23,278 nt of DNA, from the NCBI RefSeq assembly GCF_000485595.1, contig NW_014577493.1, forward strand, positions 53,235 through 76,512, read 5' to 3'. The translations under genes and the position numbers were made by a program. This document shows, one piece after another, positions 1 through 11,094 of the stretch; position 1 is the first letter of the stretch, and each line of letters starts with the position of its first letter. Origin of the DNA: Priapulus caudatus. Taxonomy: Eukaryota; Priapulida; Priapulimorpha; Priapulimorphida; Priapulidae. Below the pieces are notes generated by a model, which did no database searches, was not told the origin of the DNA, and saw only the letters and a list, made by a program, of their open reading frames with translations.

Positions 1-726
1 CATAAAAAGTAAACAGAAACACTAATTGTATTTTCATACATTTTATTTTGTACAAATAACACACAAATGTACTACTTGATGGTGCTAGAAATTCGTGACG
101 TAATCACTTTAATTATGATATAATGATTTATGCTAAGAAACATTAAAGCGGGTATAGCGCCATCTACCGTCACAAATTGTGATTCATTTTTGTTTATAAA
201 TTATTTATAATTTATATATAATATTATTTATTATTTTCACATAAAAAATTACACATAATTATTAAGAGTATATAATGGGAGTTCTCCCATATATATATTC
301 ATAATGTACGTCGATGGTTGCTCAATTAAAACTGACTTCTTCTCACTCACTCATTTGTGTCCATTTTTGTGGTGAGCTACAGTGTCATTGACACTTTCAT
401 TAGAAGTAGCATGATTATACACGTTAATTGAGCTATTGTCTGTTTCGTATCTGTTGTGTGCAAATCGGTCAGAATGAGTGTGTATGGATGCCACAATCAC
501 TATCTAGTGCTGACTGGGTTCTTATGGTTCCTGGAATCCTGGAAGGTTCTAGAAGTTTAACATAACATTTAGCAGGCACGGAAAGTACGAAAAACAGGTA
601 GTGATCCTGGTAAATCTGATAAAATACCCTATTATTATATTTGGTTCTTAAAAATTCCTAGAAATTGAGCATATTTCCATGGTGTCCACATTTACATAAC
701 TAGACAGAGGGCACTCAAAGAGAGTG
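1..726. other. AT-rich intergenic DNA, no gene seen
   Basis: No open frame of note, no RNA gene and no clear repeat structure is visible. The first 300 bases are strongly AT-rich. A short self-complementary stretch (gcactc, aaa, gagagtgc) near 711-727 immediately precedes the repeat that starts at 727 and may belong to it. Confidence 0.6.
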
Positions 727-984
727 CATACCTCCGCGAGCGTGAAACATGTATACATGTGTATAACAGCTGGCTCGCTGCTGGCTGCTGCTGACTGGAT
801 GCCCTAAGGCGAGCTGCTGCTGACTGGACGTCCTAAGGTGAGCTGGTGCTGAATCGATCGCGCCAACGCGTGTAACATGTATACATGTGTATAACAGCTG
901 GCTCGCTGCTGGCTACACACACACGAACACACACACGAGAGCGATTACATTACCTCCCTGCAACTCCGTTGCGCGGAGGTAATG
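727..984. mobile_element. Small element with inverted 'cctccgcg' ends (MITE-like candidate)
   Basis: The left end reads catacctccgcg (727-738) and the right end reads cgcggaggtaatg (972-984), which are inverted copies of each other. The right end is itself a hairpin: cattacctcc at 948-957 pairs with ggaggtaatg at 975-984, and gcaac at 960-964 pairs with gttgc at 968-972. The interior is built from duplicated blocks and a short CA/GA-rich run. Similar 'tacctccgc...ggaggta' palindromes are, from memory, common in dispersed repeats of marine invertebrates. No coding capacity. The true borders and any target-site duplication could not be fixed. Confidence 0.45.
741..914. repeat. 46-bp direct repeat pair plus 29-bp tandem units
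   Basis: A 46-base block at 741-786 recurs at 869-914 with one mismatch. Each copy carries the perfect 14-base palindrome acatgtatacatgt followed by a block rich in gctcgctgctgg. Between them a 29-base unit (gctgctgctgactgga... cctaagg) occurs at 785-813 and 814-842, with a decayed third copy after that. This looks like local slippage or unequal-exchange duplication inside the 727-984 element. Confidence 0.85.
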
Positions 985-2129
985 ATAATAGGAAGTGTGA
1001 TATACTGAAGATATAGACCTGTTTACTGTCTGTGAGGCATTAAAACTTACTTGAGGCAGGAGTTTGTTCACTCATTGGGGATTGGAAGATATAAGGTACA
1101 AATATTGTATTTGGCTTAACTCTCAGGTTCCTGGGAAGTGGACCTAAGTCCTAGAAAAGTGCTGCGAAAACGTTTTGCTTGATGTGTATGAACCCTTAGA
1201 CATCTCCGGACCATTTTCAAATCGACGCAATCACGTGATGAATTCGACCTCGAATAAAAAGCGGCAGTGATGAAAACAGAAGTGTCGCCTCTGTACAATA
1301 GTGACTATGTGTTGGTTTATCGTTGGTTCACATGCGTCAGACTTCCAGTGATTATCAAGGGCCTACCCTTGTTGCACATTGTTGTTTGATGGGGTTGGCA
1401 CAGGAGAGAAGTGTTGAGGGTGTGGGAGAGTGATGCCTTTACAGTGAGCAAGTGAAAGGCGGACACATTGAGGTTTGTCTGATGCAATCGCTATGATTTT
1501 TTTTCAATCGGTTGGAATTGCCCGTTTTATCAATTCCTTCAGTAATCTTATGGAGAGTGATATCATGTGATATCTTCGTTATCTCTGTGATATGATCTGT
1601 GGGTATCTTGTCACTGATAACTCAACAGCAAAGTATTTAGATATAGCTGTTACGTTACAAATAGAACCCTGAGTCGATGTTGTCCCGTAGGCTATTAGCC
1701 GAACGAATACTTCAATAGCATAAGTAATTATCTGCAGAGAATTGCCAGATGCCAAGCATTCCTGTTACTGAATACGTGAGTCCCTAGATGTTTGATTTTT
1801 TCTCCTTTTATGCTAGTATCGATTGTGTTCATCCCAAAATGGTTGGAAGCATCATCTGTAACCCACACATTTCGTTAAACGTTCGTGTAGTTGGACGTCA
1901 AAAGCTGAGGTCTGCTCCGTCTGTGGGGGACACAGATCCACCGCACTACCCCCACGTGGGTTCGACGAGCTGAGCACTTGATGCAATTGAGCTGTGAAGT
2001 TTGAGCGAGCGATGAACGTTTGTTTATATATTGGCGCTGCTTGGCGGTTGCCCGCCTGACAGCTTCCCCACGCAAGACATTACTGATACAGTATTTATAC
2101 GGAGAGGCACCGCCGCCGCTGGTCAGCTT

Positions 2130-2140
2130 GGGGGGGGGGG
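2130..2140. repeat. G11 homopolymer
   Basis: Eleven consecutive G residues, read directly. Such tracts are prone to length error in assembly and may form G-quadruplex-like structures. Confidence 0.95.
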
Positions 2141-2319
2141 AAAACTGCAGCGATTGCAACGTGTGAGCATCGCTAATGCATGTCAATGCTGCCGACAGCG
2201 CTTCACGTGAATCCATTTAGTGAGCCTTCATATTCTGACAATAGTTTGGTCTAGCAGGAGAGCTGTGCTTCATTAACTCGTGGATCGATCATCAGCTGTT
2301 TATTTTTTCTCGTCTACTC

Positions 2320-2577
2320 TTGTGGTCTTTCCGCGTGACAATCCCACTGCCGTTCGAGTGGGTGTCTTTGCAAGAAAGTACAGGGATCGCAATTTTAAAA
2401 CGTATTTCTGTCTTTTCTGGGATTAACAGATCTTCTGATGGAAAAGTAAAAGTAACTTTCCACTTTACCGGTGAAAGAGTTGGAAAAGAACTGGTTTTTT
2501 TATCACCTGTTCCCTTAGTAATTTACTGTTCAACTTTTCTAAAACTAAAAGCTTCCCAGTGTAAGATGCTGTGTTAG
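2320..2577 (+). other. Unrecognised 85-codon open frame, probably chance
   Basis: An ATG-to-stop frame of 85 codons with no motif I recognise, no flanking splice pattern I can defend and no coding-like neighbours. The composition is unremarkable. I list it only because it is the longest open frame in the first 9 kb that does not overlap an opposite-strand candidate. I think it is most likely a chance frame in non-coding DNA. Confidence 0.12.
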
Positions 2578-2620
2578 CTACCTAGCTGTTAAACTATAAA
2601 ATTCCTTTGGAAATGTCGGT

Positions 2621-2654
2621 ATGTCGGAAATTTTGAAAATGTCGGAAATTTTGA
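2621..2654. repeat. 16-bp short tandem duplication
   Basis: atgtcggaaattttga occurs at 2621-2636 and again at 2639-2654, separated by two bases. A truncated copy (aaatgtcgg) precedes them. Confidence 0.85.
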
Positions 2655-2684
2655 TGATGTGTCTTTCGAAGAAGTTTGTAGGAG

Positions 2685-2715
2685 TATATATATATATATA
2701 TAAATATATATATAT
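2685..2715. repeat. TA microsatellite
   Basis: A run of TA dinucleotides interrupted by a single 'aaa' around 2702-2704. It directly abuts the start of the candidate dispersed repeat at 2716, a common arrangement when an element inserts into or extends from a TA repeat. Confidence 0.9.
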
Positions 2716-3030
2716 CAGGGCGCGAAATTAGCACCGGCCCACCGGCATATATGCCGGCAAATTATATAGAGGGCCGGTAACATTGGCAAAACACCAACCC
2801 ACCACACCAGCCGGTGGTTTCAGCCGTGTTAGTGAGTACCTACATTTTTATTTATAGCAAATAGCCTACATTACTGTTTTACTTGAAGAATATCACGCCA
2901 TAACTTATCAACATTTTACAAATTTGAAATCGAGAATGGAAACGTGAAACATGACATTTATTTTACAAACAAATTTGTGAGGGCTGGTAAATTATGGCGA
3001 GGGCTGGTAACGATGTATACATTGGCTAAG
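2716..3030. repeat. Probable dispersed repeat, 'gcgaaattagcaccgg' type
   Basis: The segment begins just after the TA repeat with gggcgcgaaattagcaccgg. It contains repeated ccggt / gccggc motifs (for example ccggcatatatgccgg, a 16-base palindrome at 2739-2754) and recurring phrases such as gggccggtaac, gggctggtaaa and gggctggtaac at both ends, with 'cattggc' following two of them. From memory, very similar openings recur in many invertebrate deuterostome and lophotrochozoan sequences. I infer a dispersed element, but its class and borders are unknown. Confidence 0.4.
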
Positions 3031-6000
3031 GTACACCACCGATGAAGCAAGTTGTATTATTTGTGTTTTTGTTTCTGTTTCTGCCAAATTCGGACTACTT
3101 TTATTACACTGAAGATTCTATGAGAGGCCCTACCTAGTGCATTACACCAAGCCAAATGACACTGAGCATGGTCACGGACCTCACGGCCATAGTCTTTTAC
3201 GTCCTCAGTGTTTCTCTTTCTGTCCCAATTACTGGAGCTGGGCGTGCAATTTTACATCGTCGTTTCGCCCATGAAGAATTCAGTCCGTACTGTTGAGAAT
3301 CAGGGGCCCATTGTTAGAAACAAAATTAGTCTTTACATTAGTTGTAACATTAACATTTTCCTGTAGACCGTTGACAGAAACATCGTAAAGTTGTGAGAAT
3401 GAAAAATCCGAGAAAATTTCTTTTTATCATCACGAGTTCCTTGACACTCGTAACTTTCAAAGCGAAATGAAAAGAATGCAATTACACAAAAATTGCAATT
3501 ATAATGATATCATAATTTCTATTTCTTAATAAAACCTATTTTTTTTGAAAAACACGTAAACACTACTTAACTACCGATCGTGTACCAAAACGAATCGTGT
3601 AATGGACTACCGCACACGTAGCTGTCAAAACATCTCAGAGACGAGAGATAGGATGAGAGTAGCGAATGGCAAAGAGTTTCTAGTCATCGACAATTACAGT
3701 GTCCCGGTCATTCGCCAGACTAAAGTGGTCTGGGCGTGAGTTAATGCGGTCGAGGATTGTCTGACATTGTATTTCAGTAACTGTTAGTATTACGAAATCG
3801 TGAAGTAATTTGCTCGCAAAAGAGTTATAGATTACAATATAGTCCGCAATAACCTAGCCGTTAGTATACAGTCACACATAGTAATGGCTTTCGTTATCTG
3901 GAGTGCTGTTAGTGGGCTGGTGACTTTCTAGCTCTGTAGAATCGCATGATTGTCCGTCCGTCAGTCCGTTAACAGTTGGGCACAAATATTAACCGCTCGA
4001 CGTACGGTCTGGATATTCGAGACGTCGGTTGGGGATCGCGAAAGAATCGGGATGTCGAATTGGGGGTCAAGGCGTCAAAGGTTCAAGATGTGTCCAATGC
4101 GGCGGAGAATATTTCCCCTTAACTTAAGGTATTAGGAGGCAAAATACGGAATTGCCAGCACCAGTATCTGCGACACGGCTGGACCTACGCCTCTTAATAT
4201 TCCGATTGCTATAGCCTGTGATGGGGAGAGAAACCCATCACCAGTGGTTTGCAAAGTTGGACGTCACCAGGTCAAAAGGGCAGTGGGCGGACGAAAGGTC
4301 AGGATATCGACATTTGCTGAGGACATGGTCCTAACGCGACGAGGCAAAAACTTTTTTGTTCAAGACGTCTGACCTACTCATTTCCTATCACTTTATTGAA
4401 AAGGGAACATGAAATGTAACTATTCCGCTGACAGTGCGAAGAGTCTGAGTAAGTGTCTCCTCACTCTTTGACCTCAAGAGGAGGCGTAAACGTTGGTTTG
4501 TTGGACTTTGATTAACATAAGGACTGACTGCTTTGCTATTGCGGGAAGGTGTGAGGCCTACAGTTGCACAAGTTCAATTGCAAGCAAATAGTTTGTTGGT
4601 ACAGGATGTTAGCTGCCTTCCTTAAACTGAATATTATGTTCTAAAGCCCAGTCTTGTATTTAGCCACTTGAGTATAGCACTAAGGCGCTGTGATCGACGC
4701 CTCCAGCCGAAATCCGAATCGGACTCGAGATTCTCTTTCCCCTCGATCTGATCCCTCGCATTACTTTTTGACCTAATATGCTTTCGATATCACACTTCTA
4801 TCCCACTTTTTCCTCCAATACAATGGCGCGCACTGCTCCTTCCCGCCTAGTATTTACTGCTGCGGACCTGTCGTATACTCTGGCCCATACAATGATTCAC
4901 CTCAAGGCGGCTACTGTGCAGGGCTGCTACTATCACTGCATCTCTAGACTCTCTCACGTCTATATCACTCCATTTAGTATCCATTGGCCCAAAGATTTAA
5001 GTTAATTTTACTTCCATTGCCGAAATTAATCTAAAATATAAAAAATAAGCATCAAACATTGTTCAATATTTTGCGGTCTGGCGTAATCGAAGCGAAATCG
5101 AACTTGCATGAGCAAGGCTCAACTATGTCCGTGAAGACCGCGATCGAATCGAGAGGCTTGTGTATCGTTACAGCCCTAAGTAGGACCCTGTATTAGCACA
5201 CTGTAATAGCACCCTGAATGCTCGCGTGGGTAGGCAAAAACACAGGGCAGCCTATTACGCATGCATGGGGGTGAACTGGCACTATTCTAATCATAATTAT
5301 TGCCTGGCAACCTGCAATGCAGATGTGTTAACCCAATACGCTGCCTGAATACACTTGGATTTTAGCCGGTAGGATTTCAGCAACTCAATGGAGTGAGGTT
5401 ATCACGCATGATGGGATGATGCCATCTTTGATTATTGATAACACTTGCTTGCGCCATCTCGCGGCAACTGCTTTTGCTATTAGAGCCCCCTCCACCTGCC
5501 CCCTCCCCCACCGCCTTCCCTCCACCACCACCACTACGCTCGAGCTCGACGCATATCCATGATAACTTGTTTAAACGGTTATTGCGAGATTTTTGCTCAG
5601 AAAAACTAAATATAGCTGATTATAGTCTCACCTGACAGCGAAAATATCACTGATTACACCAACATTAAAAATACTAAGATTTTATGCAGTTATAGCATAG
5701 AAAATTCGATATGAACACATCGTAACAGCAATGCATTTTATCATGTCGCGACAATGCCTAATAGCAGAATTGGTAATCTTGTATTTGTGTCGGTGATGAA
5801 TTGAAAACAAGTGCCAACACAACAATGCCTGCACTGTGGGTATGGCAGATAAGCGGTGGCGCCACAAGCTAATGCATACTTCCTGTTAGTTCAAGATCCC
5901 AAAAAAATCTAATGTTTACAAAAACGATAAGTTCGAAACTGGCAGTTTTCGGTGGTTCGAAGGTTCTAAGACATTTTATTATTACTCTAGACAATTGCTG

Positions 6001-7481
6001 TTACTCAAGTAATAATGGTAGGTATCATGAAAGTGGGGAAAACACTGGAAATAATAATATAGTGAAGTCAGTATCCTAGATATATGCTCTGAGCGCGAAC
6101 GCGGTGGCGGGAGGGCGCACTTGATTCGGTTGCCAGTGAGTTTATCAGAAGAATACCCGGCTACAGTACACGTCAGTTGAGCGCTGTCGCTCTGCGGCAC
6201 TTGTTATGGAATATAAAGCGTTAATAACAAAAAAAGATCTGTTTCATCCTCCAGTTTGTTAAACTTTTAAGTGGCACTCAGCAGTTTGTCACCAGACTTT
6301 TTTTTATAGCATTAATGGGTGTTTCTGCGCTTTTGCGAATCCCTTTACAAATTGCCACGTTGTGCACAGCTACACAGTTGTTATTTCAGTCGCCCTCCCC
6401 CTCCCCCGGAATTCATCGCTCCCTAGTGTAACGAGGGTGATCAGTTGTGGTGACAAAATACCGTGCTTACGTGGCCTGACAGTTGGATTTACGAAATAAC
6501 CTCTGCTGACGACGTGATAGTCTAAACGTGCCTGCCATTCGTATTGCGCTGTTACTTTGCCCACTCGCTGTCAACTACTTGCGTCTATACTGGGAATTGC
6601 TCGGATTGCCTCCTCCCCACTCTAGTTTCGCATTAAGCAATTCGCAATTCGGTTACAAGCAAACATCCGGGAGTAAAAAATCATTTTGGATCGGTTCATT
6701 TGTCCGTGGACACGTCCAAAAAAACACCGGCGCTCCATTAACACCGACTATTGTAATTATCAGCGAAGGTTTGTTGCTGACATCTCCCGTCTTCTGTGAA
6801 ACCCGATAAAGTGCTCCCGACTGAAGTTAATTTAGCACAGTTTGCGTTTGGGTTCCTGTCAGCGACAGGCCTTCGTGGACGGCGTTTTAGCGTCAGAGCC
6901 CGGATCCCGCCACATGTCATTATAGCTCCCACTCCCACCCAGCAAGCAGCTTGTTTGTGGAGCGAGGCTTTTGACCCGCCAATGCATTAATTATACCTAT
7001 GCATGTGAGTTCATAACTGTTACACTAGTGCGCTCAGTGGACTGGCTTCGTTGCCGCGCATCAAACGCACCGCTGCAGACGGATTCGTGATCGACGGCAC
7101 TTCTAATAGTGCTCTGCAAACACCAAATAAAAAAAGTACCTGTGATGTCTTTGATGTGATGAACTTCCGCGAGTTCGCTTGGTCGGTTTGATTACGATGT
7201 GGTGTCACGTACGGGGCCCTCCACCCGATGCTGCTAACCCTAACCCCTCATTGTGTGCGATTAACGTGCCTTGAGCGGGTCAAACGACCGTGTGCGAGTT
7301 CAGGTAACTGCGCGTGTATGTAGAGGAGAACGTTTTATATGAGCGGATGTAGATATTTTCGCGCCCTTTTCTACCAAAGCCTATAGGGCCTAGGGTTTTC
7401 AACCATTGTAAAGGACAACGTAATTTAACATCCAGGTAATGCTGTATTATTGTGGGGAAGGGTGGCAATGTAAAAGACTGT
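3031..7481. other. Long non-coding stretch, no gene seen
   Basis: About 4.4 kb with only short overlapping open frames on both strands (up to about 93 codons at 6528-6809), none with a recognisable domain. I saw no tandem array, no clear inverted repeat and no confident RNA gene. A pyrimidine-rich, proline-coding patch at 5485-5545 is low complexity. The phrase ctaaccctaaccc at 7234-7246 is too short to call telomeric. Confidence 0.5.
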
Positions 7482-7762
7482 AATACATTCGGTGTGGGTG
7501 GTTGTTATCTCGTTGTTATATAGTAAATTAGTAGTGGGTTTCCGCTAGGTGTGGATGGTTGTTATATATAGTACTTTTTGTGTGGGTGGTTGGTATGTAG
7601 TACATTTGGTGTGGTTTGTTGCTATATAGTGAATTTGTATTGGGTTTCTACTAAGTATGGGCGGTTGTTATAATGTTATATAGTAAATTTGGTGTGGGTG
7701 GTTGTTATACAGTAAATTTGTCGTGAGTGGGTGTGACGTAGTAGGTTCTGTGTGGGTGGTTT
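7482..7762. repeat. Degenerate GT-rich minisatellite
   Basis: A loosely repeated phrase of about 30-60 bases, of the form ggtgtgggtggttgttata followed by tagtaaatttg. It recurs about eight times with substitutions and indels: near 7490, 7546, 7580, 7608, 7658, 7693, 7723 and 7748. Two longer variants insert a gtgggtttcyrct phrase, suggesting a higher-order arrangement. The strand bias (G and T on this strand) is strong throughout. Confidence 0.75.
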
Positions 7763-8005
7763 ATCGTATTGCTCGGAGAAGCAAACAGCAGCGGAGAACA
7801 AATGTGCCAAATTACAACAATTTATTCAAATCAAACATTGGTCTGAATTATTTGTCCGTTTGTTACGTCTGGTGCGACTGAGATAAATATTGAGTCTCAT
7901 GAGAAAGAGAGAGATATAGGTGGGGGCGGAGTGACGTCACTTCCCCTTGTTAGCAATACGTCCGGTGAGCCGCGCCGATGAAAACAAAGCGCGAATCAGC
8001 TGGGA

Positions 8006-8394
8006 CTCCGGGGAGTGTCCATATTCAAGCCAGTACGGGAGATGATCGACAGTACGCATATATTTGCTAATATATTGACTAATCGTGCGTCAATAAACTC
8101 AATATTCACAGAGAGTATAGCTAAGACATGTGTATCTAGATTATATTATGCAAATGATCTCCCGTACCGGCTTGAATTCATACTCTCTGTGAATATTGAG
8201 TAAAGCAAATAAAAAATTATATATGCGCGCGGAAGTGAATTACAGATGATTAAATTTCTAAAATTCTAGATACCTATAGACACATATCTTGCTTACTCTC
8301 TGGGAATATTTGAGTTTATTGACGCACGATTAGTAAATATATTAGCAAATATATGCGTACCGTAATCTCCCGTACCGCTTGAATATAGACCCCC
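8006..8394. mobile_element. Foldback element: about 125-bp inverted arms
   Basis: The left arm (8018-8140) and the right arm (8265-8394) are reverse complements with few mismatches. Shared blocks include gtacgcatatatttgctaat, actaatcgtgcgtcaataaa and tctaga at the inner edge. The arms may extend out to about 8006. The loop is not random: 8153-8203 carries a second, internally deleted inverted copy joining gatctcccgtacc to tactctctgtgaatattgag. The unit therefore shows nested inverted duplication. There is no coding capacity. It is best described as a MITE or foldback transposon remnant; transposase family unknown. Confidence 0.85.
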
Positions 8395-9119
8395 GAATGT
8401 AACCGACCAGGCTGTGTGACTAACGTCAATATACTTCATTGTATAGGTATAGTTCATAGGTATTCTAACCCTAGCAATACCGTTTCTTGGAGCTACCCCG
8501 AATGTAGCTCTGGTACTATAGCCCGCGTACAGTTGCCGCTAGTTGATGACGATAGGGAAAATTCAGTTTGGATTGACACTGCAGCGTTGACTTAAATTAC
8601 GTAGACATCTAGTTCGATTAGTGTAAACTCTAGTAAAGGCTGATAGTGATAGTTGCTGGATGCATTGTTTCTTCGCATTTGAATCGCGTCGCAGCGATCA
8701 CAAAGCAGCTTGTCAGGTAAAACAATGCAAGCGATGGGTGAAACTAGATTTGGCATGACCCGCTGTTTTCGCGATGAATGACCTCAACGATTGCGCTATT
8801 AATAGGGCCATACATTATTCATCAGTTGCTGATACAGCATTACTACAAAGTGCAATTTTTGTTTATTATTTGTATTTAATGACTGCCTCTTTTGTGCTAC
8901 TGCTTTTGTTTGGCTTTAAATTGCTTTAATAGTAATTATAAGTGCAATGTGTTGGTATGTGCTTTACTTATAATTATTTACTTGTATATATAAATATTAA
9001 TTCTTGTAACAGAATGGGTAAAAATCAGGCAGAAAAAACATACCAGTATTGAAAGGACCCGTAATTCCTGTTGAAAAAAATCTGGTATAAATAGATGTTA
9101 AACAGGATATACAATCACA
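8395..9119. other. Non-coding stretch between two elements
   Basis: No gene or structured RNA recognised. The sequence becomes AT-rich from about 8850. Its right edge is uncertain because the homology of the following inverted repeat fades gradually. Confidence 0.5.
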
Positions 9120-9830
9120 TAGTGCAGCAGATATGTGTATAATATCAGAAGAGTTGTGCATTTTGTGGTAAAACACCAAATTGGTACAGACATTGCTTAA
9201 TATTATATATAATAAATTAGATTATTATGCCAAGCTCAATTTGTTCCCTGGGGCCCACAAAGCAAAATCCAAGATGGCCGCCATCGATTCCGGATATTTA
9301 AAATGACATATCTTTGGACAAAATGTCGTGCAAACATGAATAATAGTGTCATTTTCTATGTTTTCATACATGCTGAAATCCATTCCAACACAAACGAGGT
9401 GATAAAAGGACCTATTTGCGTAAATCCAAGATGGCCGCATGCTAATCGGCCAAATGGGAAATCCGCAATAACTTTTGATAGAATCAAGCTGGGCAATGAT
9501 TTGGTCTCTACACATAGGTTTCTCATGTGAGGCACACAATTGAAGTATCAAAAATTATGTAGGATATTGCTAAGGCAACAATAATCCAACATACACGCTG
9601 AATCCAATTGAATTGATAAATGGCACAAAACTAATGAAATAGTCAATTGTATGATTAAATCAACTTACAACACATCACAAAGGTAATATACCATCATAGA
9701 CCAGATCTTTCATATGCACAACACAATAATTGATTGATCCGTCGGTAATATAATATATAACATATTGTCATGTTCCATGTAAACAAGGTTGCTAATTGTT
9801 TGGAGCGATCACATCTGAGTACTGATCATT
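9120..9830 (+). repeat. Left long terminal inverted repeat of the 9.1-13.9 kb element
   Basis: It aligns by eye with the reverse complement of 13240-13945. The match starts around the cagatatgtg block (9127-9136), is strongest from 9190 to 9750, and fades near 9830. The phrase aatccaagatggccgc occurs twice, at about 9267 and 9423. An open frame on each strand (9303-9530 plus, 9225-9551 minus) lies wholly inside the repeat, and I regard both as chance. Confidence 0.85.
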
Positions 9831-11094
9831 AGCAGCTCATTTTTCAACAAAATGTTTCTTTGACAGCCTGGAACAGAACTAACCTTGCATGATGCGATGA
9901 CTCCAAAATTACTTGTCGTGTCAAAAGCAATGTGCCAACTAAAACGCAAAAATCTAAAGTGATAGCAATGCTTAGTTCTGGTGACCTGTGCCATTGAGGC
10001 TAAGTACCATGCCGTACCCTTGTCTTGTCAAATTTTACACCACAGCAACCGGAGCGAGCGAGATGACGATGAAGAGACAGGATGGGTAGTCATGCATAGC
10101 CTAGATTGGAAGTTCATCGCTTAATAGAAGTGTGAAGTTGACGACTATCCAGAGCCACCAAATTTTCCAAAATGCTGACCTCGTTCATCTGTACAACTGA
10201 TCGAATAGAGGATACTGAGGTTTGATGTAAAGCTGGCGGCAATTCACTCCCAATTGAAAAATCGACACAGTACTTGACAACGACTCAGGACACTGCGCTT
10301 AAAGCAAGCAGAGCTCTTGCTCAGCTCCTGCAGATGATGTTGAACGCTTGCTTGATGCATGGTTTGGGGACGTCAATGACGAGGCCATTTGCGGCAACAA
10401 GCCTGCAACACATCGCCGTGAAATGCGGTGAAGCACGACGACCAGTTTTGATTCATGTACACAGGGACCGAAGTCCCTGCTGTTGAATTGATCAAAAACG
10501 GAGAAAAGACTCGATGACGAAGAATTCAACACCAGATATTAAATAAACCAACTACAGGAAATATATACACGACTAGCCGCGAACACAACAGATGACTAGT
10601 GCCGATCGGCATACAACAAAAACATGTCTGCAAAATTCTCCACGGATTACCGCGAGAGATGGTGACAGCATCTCCGCGAGTACATTAGCCTGGGGGTCAT
10701 TTCACACAGTGGCTCCGCTCAAAAAGTTCTGTTCCAGAAAACCTGAGTGCTGTTGATTAGCATTGATAATGAATGCGCTCCCCCCTCCCCCCAACATTGC
10801 CAAGAAAGAGACACACGACGGTAGGCAAGCAAGCATTAGTATGTTGCCCAGTTGTTGAAGTAAACAGTTATGGACCACCACAATAAAGACAAGGAGAAAA
10901 CTTCCTACCAATCTTATACTTGCCATGATGATTTTACGGCCATAGACTCGGCAAACGCGAACTCGTGGCACCTGTTTTCATCTGGCGATTATCAATGCTT
11001 GCTTAATATAGCAAGGACATGCTTGTGCAGCAATGTTGACATATAAAGTAGCGTGGATTGTTGCCCCTTGTCCTGGAGCGGAAAGTCTATTTTA
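9831..11094. other. Left interior of the transposon relic, coding status unclear
   Basis: Between the left repeat and the first recognisable protein block there is about 1.25 kb. A 70-codon plus frame (10274-10486), a 77-codon minus frame (10299-10532) and an 89-codon minus frame (10702-10971) are open, but no family motif is recognisable. By position it should hold the decayed N-terminal part of the element's protein plus its promoter; this is inference only. Confidence 0.4.

Larger units (their letters stand above)
985..2620. other. Non-coding stretch, no gene seen
   Basis: Only short open frames (up to about 113 codons, minus strand 1875-2216) are present, without recognisable domains. 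Apart from a G tract at 2130-2140 I see no organised structure. A host exon cannot be excluded, but nothing supports one. Confidence 0.5.

Noticed and set aside
4670-4730. Weak tRNA-Leu-like phrase (agcactaaggcgctg)
   Set aside because: No credible T-arm or acceptor pairing, and the B-box-like part is not in register.
7234-7246. Telomere-like ctaaccctaaccc
   Set aside because: Barely two repeat units; expected by chance or too short to be an interstitial telomere.
9225-9551. Opposing 108- and 75-codon frames in the left inverted repeat
   Set aside because: Both lie within a terminal repeat and the right-hand copy has indels that break them; no domain recognised.
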